A stretch of 34,860 nucleotides of DNA from positions 1 through 34,860 of the forward strand of contig JBKEBI010000022.1 in NCBI GenBank assembly GCA_047973085.1. The letters are read 5' to 3'. Below, piece after piece: positions 8,596 to 17,689 of this stretch. This stretch comes from JBKEDG01 sp047973085. GTDB taxonomy: Bacteria; Bacillota_I; Bacilli_A; JBKEDG01. The position numbers and the translations under genes are program-made. Numbering within the stretch: the stretch's first letter is position 1; every line of letters begins with the position of its first letter. The notes under the pieces were generated by a model. The model was not told the DNA's origin. It did no database searches and saw only the letters and a program-made list of their open reading frames with translations.

Positions 8596-9612
8596 ATGTC
8601 AAGTAAATATATGGAATCTGGAGTAGATTTGGAAGCGGGGTATAAGAGTGTTGAGCTTATAAAAAAACACGTTAGTCGTACAAATCCTACTGCAATGATA
8701 GGAAGTTTTGGTGGGATGTTTGATTTATCTAAGCTTAACTACAAGGAACCTGTTTTAGTAAGTGGTACAGATGGTGTAGGAACTAAACTTGAAATTGCAT
8801 ATAAAATGAATAAGCATGATAGCATTGGAATTGATTTGGTTGCAATGTGTGTAAATGATATTATCGCTCAAGGTGCAAAACCACTTTATTTTCTCGATTA
8901 TATTGCTATATCAAAGAATATTCCCACAAAAATTGAACAAATAGTTAAAGGGATTGCAGATGGATGTATTCAAGCAGGGTGTAGTTTAATTGGCGGAGAA
9001 ACAGCTGAAATGCCTGATATATATACAAATGATCAATATGATTTAGCTGGCTTTACTGTAGGGTGTGTTGAAAAGTCAGAGATTATTACTGGAGAGGAGG
9101 TCGAGGTTGGAAATAAGCTTGTAGGTGTTGCTTCATCTGGTCTTCATTCTAATGGTTTTTCACTTGTGAGAAAAATTCTTTTTAAAGATAATACATATGA
9201 TTTAGAAAAAAGGTATGATCCTTTTGAAAAAACTTTGGGAGAAGTGTTACTTACACCAACTAAAATATATGTAGAGGCTGTATTGAAAGTTTTAGAAGGT
9301 TTTAAAATAAATGGAATAGTTCATGTAACTGGTGGAGGTTTTTATGAAAATATTCCTCGTGTACTAAATAATAATCAAGGGGTTAATATATATAAGAATA
9401 GTTTTGAAGTTTTAGACATTTTTAAATTTTTGCAAACTATTGGAAATATTAGTGATAAAGAAATGTATAATGTTTTTAATATGGGGATTGGACTTATTTT
9501 AATTGTTGATAGTAGTAAGGCAGATAATATTGTTAATTGTATAAATAAACTAGGAGAAAAAGCGTATGTAATAGGAGAGGTTACCTCAGAGAAAGGTGTA
9601 GAACTATTATGA
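8596..9612 (+). CDS. purM: Phosphoribosylformylglycinamidine cyclo-ligase (AIR synthetase)
   Basis: PurM closes the imidazole ring, FGAM plus ATP to AIR. Recognisable parts are YMESGVDLEAGYKSVELIK at the N terminus, VSGTDGVGTKLEIAYKM near residue 55, CVNDIIAQGAKPLYFLDY near residue 86, LIGGETAEMPDIY near residue 136 and VTGGGFYENIPRVL near residue 244. The length of 338 residues is standard. AGGAGG at 8587-8592 precedes the ATG. The gene starts 8 bp after purF and overlaps purN by ATGA. Confidence 0.96.
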   Translation: MSSKYMESGVDLEAGYKSVELIKKHVSRTNPTAMIGSFGGMFDLSKLNYKEPVLVSGTDGVGTKLEIAYKMNKHDSIGIDLVAMCVNDIIAQGAKPLYFLDYIAISKNIPTKIEQIVKGIADGCIQAGCSLIGGETAEMPDIYTNDQYDLAGFTVGCVEKSEIITGEEVEVGNKLVGVASSGLHSNGFSLVRKILFKDNTYDLEKRYDPFEKTLGEVLLTPTKIYVEAVLKVLEGFKINGIVHVTGGGFYENIPRVLNNNQGVNIYKNSFEVLDIFKFLQTIGNISDKEMYNVFNMGIGLILIVDSSKADNIVNCINKLGEKAYVIGEVTSEKGVELL

Positions 9613-10157
9613 AAAATATAGCGATATTTGCATCTGGTAATGGTAGTAATTTTGAGGGTTTAGTTCGTGCTGATTTAAAGTGTGTGATTAAAGTTTTAAT
9701 TTGTAATAATAAAGATGCATATGCAATTAAGCGAGCAAAAAATTTAAATATAGCTTGCGAGATTGTTTGTTTAGAAGATTTCGTTTCAAACTTTGAATAT
9801 GAAAAAAAAATTATAGAACTTTTGAAGGAGTATCAAATTGATTTAATTGTTTTAGCAGGGTATTTAAAAATATTTTCTAAAGAATTTGTAGAACTTTATG
9901 AAAGATCTATCATAAATCTTCATCCTTCAAAACTACCAAAATATCGAGGTTTAAATGCGATTGAACGTGCTTTTAATGCTGGTGAGTGTGAAATAGGAGT
10001 TAGTATTCACTATGTTGATAGTGGTGTAGATACTGGGGAAGTTATTGCCTGTGAAACTGTTAAGATAGAAAAAGGAGATAGCCTTTCTGTTGTTGAAGAT
10101 AAAGTACATAAAAAGGAACATGAATTATATCCGAGAGTATTGGAGGAAATTTTATGA
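9609..10157 (+). CDS. purN: Phosphoribosylglycinamide formyltransferase, 10-formyl-THF dependent
   Basis: PurN formylates GAR to FGAR with 10-formyltetrahydrofolate. The N terminus has the FASGNGSNFEGL nucleotide loop. The catalytic Asn-His pair is in NLHPSKLPKYRGLNAIE near residue 103 and the catalytic Asp in HYVDSGVDTGEVI near residue 137. The length of 182 residues is slightly shorter than the E. coli enzyme (212) but keeps all catalytic positions. It overlaps purM and purH by four bases each (ATGA), typical of coupled translation. No formate-dependent purT is seen in the window. Confidence 0.94.
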   Translation: MKNIAIFASGNGSNFEGLVRADLKCVIKVLICNNKDAYAIKRAKNLNIACEIVCLEDFVSNFEYEKKIIELLKEYQIDLIVLAGYLKIFSKEFVELYERSIINLHPSKLPKYRGLNAIERAFNAGECEIGVSIHYVDSGVDTGEVIACETVKIEKGDSLSVVEDKVHKKEHELYPRVLEEIL

Positions 10158-11671
10158 AGAGAGCTTTAATTTCAGTAAGTGATAAGACAGGAATTATTGA
10201 TTTTGCTAAAAAGCTTGAGAGCTTTGATTACGAAATTATTTCTACAGGTGGAACATTAAAATTCTTAAGGGAGCATAACATAAGTGCTAAATCAGTTAGT
10301 AGTTTAACAAATTTCCCTGAAATACTAGATGGGCGTGTGAAAACACTTCATCCAAATATTCATGGAGGAATTTTATCTTTGAGAGATAATGATAGTCATC
10401 TTCAACAATTAAGAGAGCATCAAATTGATTTTATTGATATGGTAGTAGTAAATCTTTATCCTTTTGAGCAAGTTATTAATAATGATGGAAGTTTTGAAGA
10501 TGCAATAGAAAATATTGATATAGGTGGACCTGCTATGCTTAGAAGTGCGGCTAAAAATTTTAATGATGTTACTGTTGTTTGTGATTATAATGATTATGCT
10601 AAGATTATTATGTCTTTAGAAAAAAATGTAGAATTTTCTAGTGAGTTTAATTTAAAACTTAGTGCAAAAGCATATGCGCATACTGCGAAGTATGACAGCA
10701 TTATTGCAAATTATTTACATGAATATCTTGAAGAAGAAAGTGAGTATTTAACATTAAGTTATGATTTAATAAGTAAGCTTCGCTATGGTGAAAATCCACA
10801 CCAAAGTGCTTATTTTTATAAGGGTAAGGATGTTTCCTATTCTGTTACAAGTGCAAAAAAAATGCATGGAAAGCAATTGAGCTATAATAATATTTTAGAT
10901 GCTAATGCTGCATTAAATTTAATCAAGGAGTTTGATAATCCTACCTGTGTTGCCATTAAGCATTTAAACCCATGTGGGGTTGGAGAATCAGATACTATTT
11001 TTAGTGCATATAAAAAAGCTTATGAAAGTGATCCTGTAAGTATTTTTGGTGGAATAGTTGCATTTAATGATCAAGTAGATGAAAGTATAGCTATAGAACT
11101 TTCAAAGATTTTTTTGGAGATTATTATTGCACCGAGCTTTACAGTTTCTGCATTAGATATTTTAGTGAAAAAGAAAAATGTTAGAATTTTAGAAGTGAAT
11201 ATGAACAATAAGCAATTTAGTGAAAAAGCTATTGTAGGAATTAATGGAGGATTACTTATTCAAGATATTGATAATAGTACTTTAGAGAATTTTGAGTGCG
11301 TTAGCAAATCCTGTGAATTTAATATAGCAGATGTAAAATTTGCGTGGAAGGTTTGTAAGCATGTAAAATCTAATGGAATAGTTGTTGTGTCAAATCAAAT
11401 GACAGTTGGAGTTGGAGTTGGTCAAACAAGTAGAATAGGTTCGTGTGAAATTGCTCTTGAATCTGCAAAGTTAAAAGGATACAATAATGATTTAATTTTA
11501 GCAAGTGATGCATTTTTCCCTTTTGCAGATGCAGTAGAACTTGCTGCAAAGTATGGTGTAAAAACAATTATTTCTAGTGGTGGATCTGTTAATGATGAAG
11601 AAGTTATTGCAAAATGTGATGCATTAGGAATTACAATGTTGTTTACTGGGATAAGAAACTTTAAACACTAA
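10154..11671 (+). CDS. purH: Bifunctional AICAR transformylase/IMP cyclohydrolase
   Basis: PurH performs the last two steps to IMP. The N-terminal cyclohydrolase (residues about 1-195) shows RALISVSDKTGI, ISTGGTLKFL, LDGRVKTLHPNIHGGIL and NIDIGGPAMLRSAAKN. The C-terminal transformylase shows KLRYGENPHQSAYFY near residue 209, KHLNPCGVGE near residue 265 and SDAFFPFADAVELAAKYGVK near residue 449. The length of 505 residues fits the family (510-530). The start overlaps purN (ATGA). The neighbouring purD starts 9 bp after the stop behind a strong AGGAGG. Confidence 0.96.
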   Translation: MKRALISVSDKTGIIDFAKKLESFDYEIISTGGTLKFLREHNISAKSVSSLTNFPEILDGRVKTLHPNIHGGILSLRDNDSHLQQLREHQIDFIDMVVVNLYPFEQVINNDGSFEDAIENIDIGGPAMLRSAAKNFNDVTVVCDYNDYAKIIMSLEKNVEFSSEFNLKLSAKAYAHTAKYDSIIANYLHEYLEEESEYLTLSYDLISKLRYGENPHQSAYFYKGKDVSYSVTSAKKMHGKQLSYNNILDANAALNLIKEFDNPTCVAIKHLNPCGVGESDTIFSAYKKAYESDPVSIFGGIVAFNDQVDESIAIELSKIFLEIIIAPSFTVSALDILVKKKNVRILEVNMNNKQFSEKAIVGINGGLLIQDIDNSTLENFECVSKSCEFNIADVKFAWKVCKHVKSNGIVVVSNQMTVGVGVGQTSRIGSCEIALESAKLKGYNNDLILASDAFFPFADAVELAAKYGVKTIISSGGSVNDEEVIAKCDALGITMLFTGIRNFKH

Positions 11672-11680
11672 GGAGGTTTT

Positions 11681-12919
11681 ATGAAAGTACTTGTTATTGG
11701 ACGTGGTGGAAGAGAGCACGTAATTGCTTCTTGTGTAAAAAAATCAAAATTAGTTGATAAAGTTTATGTTGCTCCAGGTAATGGAGGAATGATAAAGGAT
11801 TTTTGTTTAGTAGCAATTAATGAAGATGAGGTAGATAAGTTAGTAAATTTTGCGTTAGAAAAGTCTATTGATTTAACAATTGTGGGGCCAGAACTTAGTT
11901 TGAGTTGTGGAATTGTAGATGCTTTTAATGATAAAGGGTTAAAAATATTTGGACCAACTAAAAAAGCTACCAAGATTGAAAGTAGTAAAGAATATGCAAA
12001 AGATTTAATGAAAAAATATGGTATTCCTACTGCAAAATATGAAGTGTTTAGTGATTATGATTTAGCTGTAGAATATGCTGAAACAATGAGCCTACCAATT
12101 GTGATAAAATATGATGGACTAGCAGCTGGAAAAGGTGTTGTTATAGCACATAGTATGAATGAGGTATGTAATACTCTGAAACTAATGTTAGTAGATAAAG
12201 TATATGGAAGTAGTAAAGTTGTTATTGAAGAATATTTAGATGGGGTTGAGTTTTCCTTAATGGCAATGGTTAATGGGAGTGATGTTTATGCAATGGAGGT
12301 TAGCCAAGATCACAAGCAATTAAATGATGGTGATATTGGACCAAACACTGGTGGTATGGGAGCTTTTAGCCCTGTTGATATAATTGATGAAAATGTTGTT
12401 TTAGAAGCTGTAGAAAGTATTATGAAGCCTATCGCGAAAGCTATGGACGAGGAAGATACAAGTTTTTTAGGTTTTTTATACGGAGGACTTATTTTAACAG
12501 AAGATGGGGTAAAAGTTATTGAATTTAATGCTAGGTTTGGTGATCCAGAAGCAGAAGTTGTATTGCCACGTTTAGAGAGTGATTTAGTTGAGCATGTTAT
12601 TGATATAATGGATAAAATTGAGCCCAAAATGGTTTGGAGTAATAATTATATAGTAGGTGTTGTTATGGCATCAAAAGGATATCCTGAAAGTTATGAAAAG
12701 AATTATTTGATAGAAGGTGATTTAGAAAATGTTGATCACATGGGAACTAGATATAATGATGGATACTATACCGATGGAGGTAGAGTACTACTTGTCAATG
12801 GACAAGGAATTACTTTAGATGATGCAATAAGTTCTTCATATAAAAATGTTGAAAAAATAACTTGCGATAATTTAATGTATAGGAAAGATATTGGTAAAAG
12901 AAAAAGGAATGACACTTAG
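11681..12919 (+). CDS. purD: Phosphoribosylamine--glycine ligase (GAR synthetase)
   Basis: This ATP-grasp enzyme joins phosphoribosylamine and glycine, step two of the pathway. Markers are VLVIGRGGREHVIA at the N terminus, VAPGNGGM near residue 30, IVIKYDGLAAGKGVVIA near residue 135, DHKQLNDGDIGPNTGGMGAF near residue 209 and IEFNARFGDPEAEVVLPRL near residue 280. The length of 412 residues is normal. AGGAGG at 11671-11676 precedes the ATG. It is the last gene of the operon: its TAG stop lies in the loop of a hairpin (12902-12930) and rpmB converges from the other strand. Confidence 0.96.
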   Translation: MKVLVIGRGGREHVIASCVKKSKLVDKVYVAPGNGGMIKDFCLVAINEDEVDKLVNFALEKSIDLTIVGPELSLSCGIVDAFNDKGLKIFGPTKKATKIESSKEYAKDLMKKYGIPTAKYEVFSDYDLAVEYAETMSLPIVIKYDGLAAGKGVVIAHSMNEVCNTLKLMLVDKVYGSSKVVIEEYLDGVEFSLMAMVNGSDVYAMEVSQDHKQLNDGDIGPNTGGMGAFSPVDIIDENVVLEAVESIMKPIAKAMDEEDTSFLGFLYGGLILTEDGVKVIEFNARFGDPEAEVVLPRLESDLVEHVIDIMDKIEPKMVWSNNYIVGVVMASKGYPESYEKNYLIEGDLENVDHMGTRYNDGYYTDGGRVLLVNGQGITLDDAISSSYKNVEKITCDNLMYRKDIGKRKRNDT

Positions 12920-12954
12920 TTATTCCTTTTAAAATAAAAAAAGGCATTAGCCTT
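12902..12954. terminator. Convergent terminator region between purD and rpmB
   Basis: Two hairpins lie side by side. The first is AAAAGGAAT (12902-12910) / ATTCCTTTT (12922-12930), with the purD stop codon in its loop. The second is AAGGC (12941-12945) / GCCTT (12950-12954). Read on the minus strand, the second is followed by a T tract (the A run at 12931-12940), a good terminator for rpmB. Read on the plus strand it is followed by ATTTTA. Together they separate the converging transcripts. Confidence 0.75.
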
Positions 12955-12957
12955 ATT

Positions 12958-13149
12958 TTATGCACGCTTAAATTTTAATTTTTTAAGAGCTCTTGCTGAC
13001 ATATGAACAGTTTTTATTTTACCATTCTCATCAACGATTCTTACTTTTTGTAAGTTTGCTTTCCATCTTCTACGAGATGCATTCATAGCGTGAGATCTAT
13101 TGTTCCCAGACATAAAGTCTTTTTTTGTTTGATAACATTGCTTAGCCAT
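12958..13149 (-). CDS. rpmB: 50S ribosomal protein L28
   Basis: The protein is a small basic polypeptide of 63 residues beginning MAKQCYQTKKDFMSGNNRSH, with the L28 core SGNNRSHAMNASRRRWKANL and the C-terminal VHMSARALKKLKF. It belongs to the large ribosomal subunit near the exit-site region. GGAGGC upstream of the ATG (13154-13160 on the plus strand) is the ribosome binding site. It is a single-gene unit: its own promoter is at 13193-13221 and its terminator lies between it and purD. Only the first Cys of the two CxxC pairs found in some L28 forms is seen, so this is the zinc-free type. Confidence 0.95.
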   Translation of the reverse strand: MAKQCYQTKKDFMSGNNRSHAMNASRRRWKANLQKVRIVDENGKIKTVHMSARALKKLKFKRA

Positions 13150-13192
13150 AATTTGCCTCCTTTATACCTTCAGTCATATATAACACTTAAAT

Positions 13193-13221
13193 ACTATACC
13201 ATATATAATATTAATAGTCAA
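13193..13221 (-). promoter_or_regulatory. rpmB promoter
   Basis: On the minus strand TTGACT (13221-13216) and TATAGT (13198-13193) are separated by 17 bp. It lies about 45 bp upstream of the rpmB start codon and is divergent from the promoter at 13250. Confidence 0.8.
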
Positions 13222-13249
13222 TAAAAAACGTAATATTCAATTTGAAACA

Positions 13250-13277
13250 TTGACTTTTATTATGAATGTTATACAAT
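13250..13277 (+). promoter_or_regulatory. Promoter of the HAD-ABC exporter operon
   Basis: TTGACT (13250-13255) and TACAAT (13272-13277) are separated by 16 bp. Transcription would start near 13284, leaving a very short leader before the ATG at 13296. This argues against the in-frame ATG at 13266, which lies inside the promoter. Confidence 0.65.
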
Positions 13278-13295
13278 AGAATAAGAGGTGAAGAA

Positions 13296-14078
13296 ATGAA
13301 GCTATTTGTTTTTGATATAGATAATACACTTGTAAGCCATTACCAAGAAGAAAGTGTGATATCAACATCTACTAAAAATGCATTAAGAATGATAGAAGAA
13401 ATGGGTCATCATTGTATTATAGCAACGGGTAGAACCTATAATACTACATGTCATATTATGAAAGAGATAGATATTTGGGACGCTATTTTGTGTAATGGTA
13501 GTACAATTGTTTTAAATAATGAAGTTACTTATAATAAACCAATTGTAAAAGATTGTTTGGAAGATATACTTAAAGAAGCTCGAGAGAAAAACATTGCTAC
13601 ACTTGGGTTTGATTCTCATGACATTTATGTTTATGATGACGTTGTTGACAAAGAATATTTTAATCAACAGATTAAAAGTTTTATTGTTCCTATGTTTCAA
13701 GGAACAAATTGCGGAATTAAGAAGTTTGATTTTAGTAGAGAATATAATAGTATTTCTTTTTTTACTAAAGAAAAAATTAAAAAATTTGAAAATATAAGTG
13801 TAACAATATATGAAGAAGGTGGTTATGAATTTATGAATTCATGTACATCTAAAGCAACTGGAATACTGAAATATATTGAAATGTATAATTTTAGTAAAGA
13901 AGATGTTTATGTGTTTGGCGATAACTATAATGATATTTCTATGTTTGAAGAGTTTTATGAAAATAGTTACGTTTTAGGAAATGCATGTGACGAAGTAAAA
14001 AATCACGCAAAATATGTGTGTGATCACATTGATGATGATGGAATATACAATGCAGTGGTAGATATTTTAGAGGTTTAA
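13296..14078 (+). CDS. HAD superfamily phosphatase, Cof type
   Basis: The protein starts MKLFVFDIDNTLVSH, the DxDxT nucleophile motif of haloacid dehalogenase phosphatases. It has IIATGRTY (motif II region) near residue 43 and ends with VFGDNYNDISMFE (motif IV) near residue 206, typical of the Cof/YbiV class with a C2-type cap between. The length of 260 residues fits. The start is at 13296 behind AGAGGTG, not the in-frame ATG 30 bases upstream, because homologues begin with this nucleophile strand and the upstream ATG is inside the promoter. Substrates of this class are small sugar phosphates or cofactors; the exact one cannot be read here. The ABC exporter gene follows after two bases, so the three genes form one operon. 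Confidence 0.9.
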   Translation: MKLFVFDIDNTLVSHYQEESVISTSTKNALRMIEEMGHHCIIATGRTYNTTCHIMKEIDIWDAILCNGSTIVLNNEVTYNKPIVKDCLEDILKEAREKNIATLGFDSHDIYVYDDVVDKEYFNQQIKSFIVPMFQGTNCGIKKFDFSREYNSISFFTKEKIKKFENISVTIYEEGGYEFMNSCTSKATGILKYIEMYNFSKEDVYVFGDNYNDISMFEEFYENSYVLGNACDEVKNHAKYVCDHIDDDGIYNAVVDILEV

Positions 14079-14080
14079 TT

Positions 14081-15850
14081 ATGAAACAAATTAAGATTAT
14101 AAAAAATTGGATAGGTAAAAATATTTTGTTATATATCATTGTACTTGCAATGATAATTTTACTTGCGGCAACGAGATCTATAGTGCCACAGTTTGGTTCA
14201 TATGCGCTAGATTCAATTTTAGGAAGTAATCCTTCAGTACTCCCTAGTTTTTTTGATAAAATTATTCAAACCGGTGATACTGCAATGTCTAAGGTGGTTT
14301 TACTTGTTATAGTTATGGTTGCTTTTCAGATTTGTAGAGCAGTTATAATGTTTCTAAGTAGAGTTGTTTATTCATTTGCAAGTGAAAATACTTCCAGAGA
14401 TATTAGAAATAAATTATATGAACATTTACAAAAGTTGCCATATAGCTTTTTTAAGACACGTAATGCTGGAGATATTATTCAAAGGTGCACAACAGATATG
14501 GATGTTATTAAAACTTTTTTGGGAGATGAGATAATTCAGTTTACATGGATTATTGCAATGATTTTTGCAACAGTTTATCAAATGGTAAAAATTGATTTGA
14601 AGTTCTCTCTTATTTCCTTATGTATATTCCCGATAATTTTATTTGTATCAATTTACTATTTCAAAAAAACCTACATTCAATTTAATTTAATTGATGAGTA
14701 TGAGAGTGAAATGATTGATGTTATTAAGGAGAATGTAATGGGTGTGCAAGTAGTTAAAGCTTTTGGAGCACAGAATTTTGAATTTGAAAAATATACTGAA
14801 AAGTCAGATAAATACTATAAACAGTTACATGAAATATTTAAAGTTATTTCAAAATTATACGGAACAACAAGTTTTTTAACAGCACTACAAACTTTTATAA
14901 TAATGATGGTTGGAATTATTTTTGTTAGAAGTGGAGAAGTAACAGTTGGAACACTTGTGTTATTTTTAGCTTACACAAAATTACTTACATATCCAATAAA
15001 TATGCTTGCTAGATTAATTACAAGGTTGGGAAGAAATTTTGTTGCTATTGATCGTATTCAAGAAATTTTTGATCAACCTGAAGAAGAAGTATCAGATAAA
15101 ATGCCTAAAATTAATGGAAATATAGAGTTTAAAGAGGTATCTTTTTCATATCCAGATGCCAATGTAAATGTTTTAAAAAATATTTCATTTCAAATAAAAA
15201 ATGGTCAAAAAGTGGCAATTATTGGGCAGACAGGTAGTGGGAAAAGTACAGTCTCTTATTTACTTTCACGTTTATTTGAACCAAGTAGTGGAAAAATTTT
15301 AATTAATGGAATTGATATTTCTGAAATAAATAGAAAATATTTGCGTAATCAAATTGGTTTTGTAGTACAAGAACCATACTTATTTTCAAGAGAAATTAGT
15401 GAAAATATAGCTATAAATGCAGATGAAGTTGATATCAGCAAAGTTATTCATTATGCAAAAATTGCTAATGTTCATGATGATATTTCAAGCTTTGAAAAAG
15501 GATATGATACAGAAGTTGGAGAGCGTGGAACAACACTTAGTGGTGGTCAAAAACAGCGTGTTGCAATTGCTAGAATGCTGATTAATAGATACAATGTACT
15601 TGTTTTTGATGATTCACTTAGTGCGGTTGACAATGAAACAGACATTTCAATAAGAAAAGCTTTATCAAACATTGAAGATGTTACGACAATTACAATTACG
15701 CATCGCATTACTTCTATTCTGGATAGTGATTTAATATTAGTTCTTGCTAATGGAGAGATAATTGAATCAGGGTCAATAAATGAACTTAAGGATCAGAATG
15801 GTTATTTTGCTGCAATGTATAAAAGTCAGGTGGGTGAAATAAGTGAATAA
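14081..15850 (+). CDS. ABC exporter half-transporter with degenerate catalytic site
   Basis: This is a type IV ABC half-transporter of 589 residues: an N-terminal transmembrane domain (helices near residues 14-30, 60-85, 145-200 and 255-300) followed by a nucleotide-binding domain. Walker A is IGQTGSGKST near residue 379 and the signature is LSGGQKQRVAIARML near residue 486. Walker B is VLVFDDSLSAVD near residue 506 and the H-loop is TITHRIT. The residue after the Walker B Asp is Asp, not the catalytic Glu, as known for one subunit of heterodimeric exporters such as TM287/288 or BmrC/D. The partner overlaps by 8 bp. Drugs, lipids or peptides are possible substrates; none can be assigned. Confidence 0.92.
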   Translation: MKQIKIIKNWIGKNILLYIIVLAMIILLAATRSIVPQFGSYALDSILGSNPSVLPSFFDKIIQTGDTAMSKVVLLVIVMVAFQICRAVIMFLSRVVYSFASENTSRDIRNKLYEHLQKLPYSFFKTRNAGDIIQRCTTDMDVIKTFLGDEIIQFTWIIAMIFATVYQMVKIDLKFSLISLCIFPIILFVSIYYFKKTYIQFNLIDEYESEMIDVIKENVMGVQVVKAFGAQNFEFEKYTEKSDKYYKQLHEIFKVISKLYGTTSFLTALQTFIIMMVGIIFVRSGEVTVGTLVLFLAYTKLLTYPINMLARLITRLGRNFVAIDRIQEIFDQPEEEVSDKMPKINGNIEFKEVSFSYPDANVNVLKNISFQIKNGQKVAIIGQTGSGKSTVSYLLSRLFEPSSGKILINGIDISEINRKYLRNQIGFVVQEPYLFSREISENIAINADEVDISKVIHYAKIANVHDDISSFEKGYDTEVGERGTTLSGGQKQRVAIARMLINRYNVLVFDDSLSAVDNETDISIRKALSNIEDVTTITITHRITSILDSDLILVLANGEIIESGSINELKDQNGYFAAMYKSQVGEISE

Positions 15851-17567
15851 AACATTTAGACGAATGGTTTCTTCAATAATTATATATAGGAAGTTATTTT
15901 TTACAGGAATGATTTTGGTACTAATTGGAGCATTTTTGGACTTGGTTCCTCCAAGGTTACAATCATGGGCAATTGATAATATAATTGTTGAAGATCGAAT
16001 AGAGTTATTACCTTATTTCGCAGGAGTATATTTTATTCTTGTAGTTTTAATTGGAGCATTAACATATACTTGGATAAAAGTTATGGGTGCACTTGAGATA
16101 AAATTTTCAAGTAATTTACGAAATGCTATTTTTAAAAAGGTTCAACAACTACATCTACAGTATTTTAATGAAAATCAAGATGGCTGGATTATTGCAAGAA
16201 TGACTAGTGATGTAAGTAAACTTAGTGAAGTAATGAGTTGGCAGTTTGTAGATGTTTTCTACTTTATATTAATAATAGTATTCTCGCTTATATCTATTAC
16301 ACTATATAGTTTAAAAGCTGGAGGGATTGTAGTTATTATTTATCCAATATTAATTACTCTACTATTTATTATAAAAAGTTTTGTTTTAAAACAGTTTCGT
16401 AAAGTAAGAAGTCAAAATTCTGTTATTGTAAGTAAATTTAATGAATTTGTAAGTGGAATTTTAACAATTAAAACAATGGCTATTGAAGATAAAAATTTTG
16501 ATGAGTTTGTAAATGAGTCTGCAAAACTTAGACAATTTTCTAGAATGCAAATAATTCTATCTGGACTTTTTGCACCTACAATTATTGTAATTGGATATTT
16601 TATGTTTGGAACAGTACTTGGATTTAGTGTCGATAGTTTCTTGATAGGAGACCTTAGCCTTGGAGAAGTATCAGCAATTATGAGTTATACTTATATTTTA
16701 CTTGAAGTAACTACTGAAATTACAAATATTTTATCACAACTTCAAAATGCACAAGCTAATGCTGAGAGAATCTATGGATTATTAGATACAAAAGTAGAAA
16801 TTCTAGATTATGATGAAAGCAAAGAAGAAAAAAGTGATTTTAATGCCTCTGGAGATATTAGTTTTAAAGATGTTTGCTTCAAATATAAAAATGGAGATGT
16901 AGTCTTTGATAAACTGAATTTAGAAATAAAATATGGAACAAGTGTTGCCTTGGTTGGTGCTACTGGTAGTGGGAAAACTACTTTAGTAAACTTAATTTCT
17001 CGCTTCTATGAACCACAAACTGGAAAAATTACAATTAATGATTATGATATTAAAGAATTAAGAAATAATACTCTGCATTATAGTATAGGTCATGTGTTGC
17101 AACATCCTTTCTTATTTAACGGTACAGTCTTTGAAAACATCAAATACAATAGTAATGTTAGTATGGAAGAGGTTTTGTCTATATGTAGTGAGCTTGGAAT
17201 TGATAAAATGTTTGATAGGCTAGAAAATGGTATTGAAACAAATGTTGGTGAAGGGGGATCAAAACTCAGCGTAGGGGAGAAACAGCTTATTTCTTTTGCA
17301 AGGGCACTTGTTAATAATCCAAAGATAGTTATTTTAGACGAAGCTACATCATCAATTGATTATGAGAGTGAAACCCTTATTCAAAATGTTATTTATAAAA
17401 TCATGAAAAATCGCACCATGATTGTCATTGCACATAGACTTAGTACGATAGAACATTGTGATAGAATTTTATATCTTAAATCTGGAGAGATAGTTGAAGA
17501 TGGATCTCACATAGAATTACTTGAGAAAAAAGGGTATTATTATAATCTTGTGAAGGCAATAGAATAA
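15843..17567 (+). CDS. ABC exporter half-transporter with canonical Walker B
   Basis: This is the second half-transporter, 574 residues, with the same layout: transmembrane domain, then nucleotide-binding domain. Walker A is VGATGSGKTT near residue 374 and Walker B is IVILDEATSSID near residue 495 with the catalytic Glu. The H-loop is VIAHRLSTI. The signature LSVGEKQLISFARAL deviates from LSGGQ. The two subunits complement each other: the canonical Walker B here pairs with the canonical LSGGQ of the neighbour, while the neighbour's Asp-type Walker B pairs with this altered signature. That is the one-active-site heterodimer architecture. Its GTG start overlaps the upstream gene by 8 bp. No clear terminator follows. 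Confidence 0.92.
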   Translation: MNKTFRRMVSSIIIYRKLFFTGMILVLIGAFLDLVPPRLQSWAIDNIIVEDRIELLPYFAGVYFILVVLIGALTYTWIKVMGALEIKFSSNLRNAIFKKVQQLHLQYFNENQDGWIIARMTSDVSKLSEVMSWQFVDVFYFILIIVFSLISITLYSLKAGGIVVIIYPILITLLFIIKSFVLKQFRKVRSQNSVIVSKFNEFVSGILTIKTMAIEDKNFDEFVNESAKLRQFSRMQIILSGLFAPTIIVIGYFMFGTVLGFSVDSFLIGDLSLGEVSAIMSYTYILLEVTTEITNILSQLQNAQANAERIYGLLDTKVEILDYDESKEEKSDFNASGDISFKDVCFKYKNGDVVFDKLNLEIKYGTSVALVGATGSGKTTLVNLISRFYEPQTGKITINDYDIKELRNNTLHYSIGHVLQHPFLFNGTVFENIKYNSNVSMEEVLSICSELGIDKMFDRLENGIETNVGEGGSKLSVGEKQLISFARALVNNPKIVILDEATSSIDYESETLIQNVIYKIMKNRTMIVIAHRLSTIEHCDRILYLKSGEIVEDGSHIELLEKKGYYYNLVKAIE

Positions 17568-17649
17568 TAGTTTAAATGATGTTTTACATATTTTCATTAT
17601 TTATTAGATGATTTTAGGATTAAAGTTTATAAAAAATTATGAAAAGGTA

Positions 17650-17678
17650 TTGCAAGATAGAATGTTTTGTGTTATCAT
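17650..17678 (+). promoter_or_regulatory. Promoter of the tRNA cluster
   Basis: TTGCAA (17650-17655) and TATCAT (17673-17678) are separated by 17 bp, with TG one base before the -10. It ends 11 bp before the first tRNA. Confidence 0.7.
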
Positions 17679-17689
17679 AGTAAAGCAGT

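Noticed and set aside
13266..13295. Upstream ATG of the HAD phosphatase
   Set aside because: It lies within the promoter region (-10 at 13272-13277), and the DxDxT strand begins right after the ATG at 13296.
17568..17649. Terminator after the ABC exporter operon
   Set aside because: Only a weak AAATGA/TTCATT pairing is visible without a clear T tract; not called.
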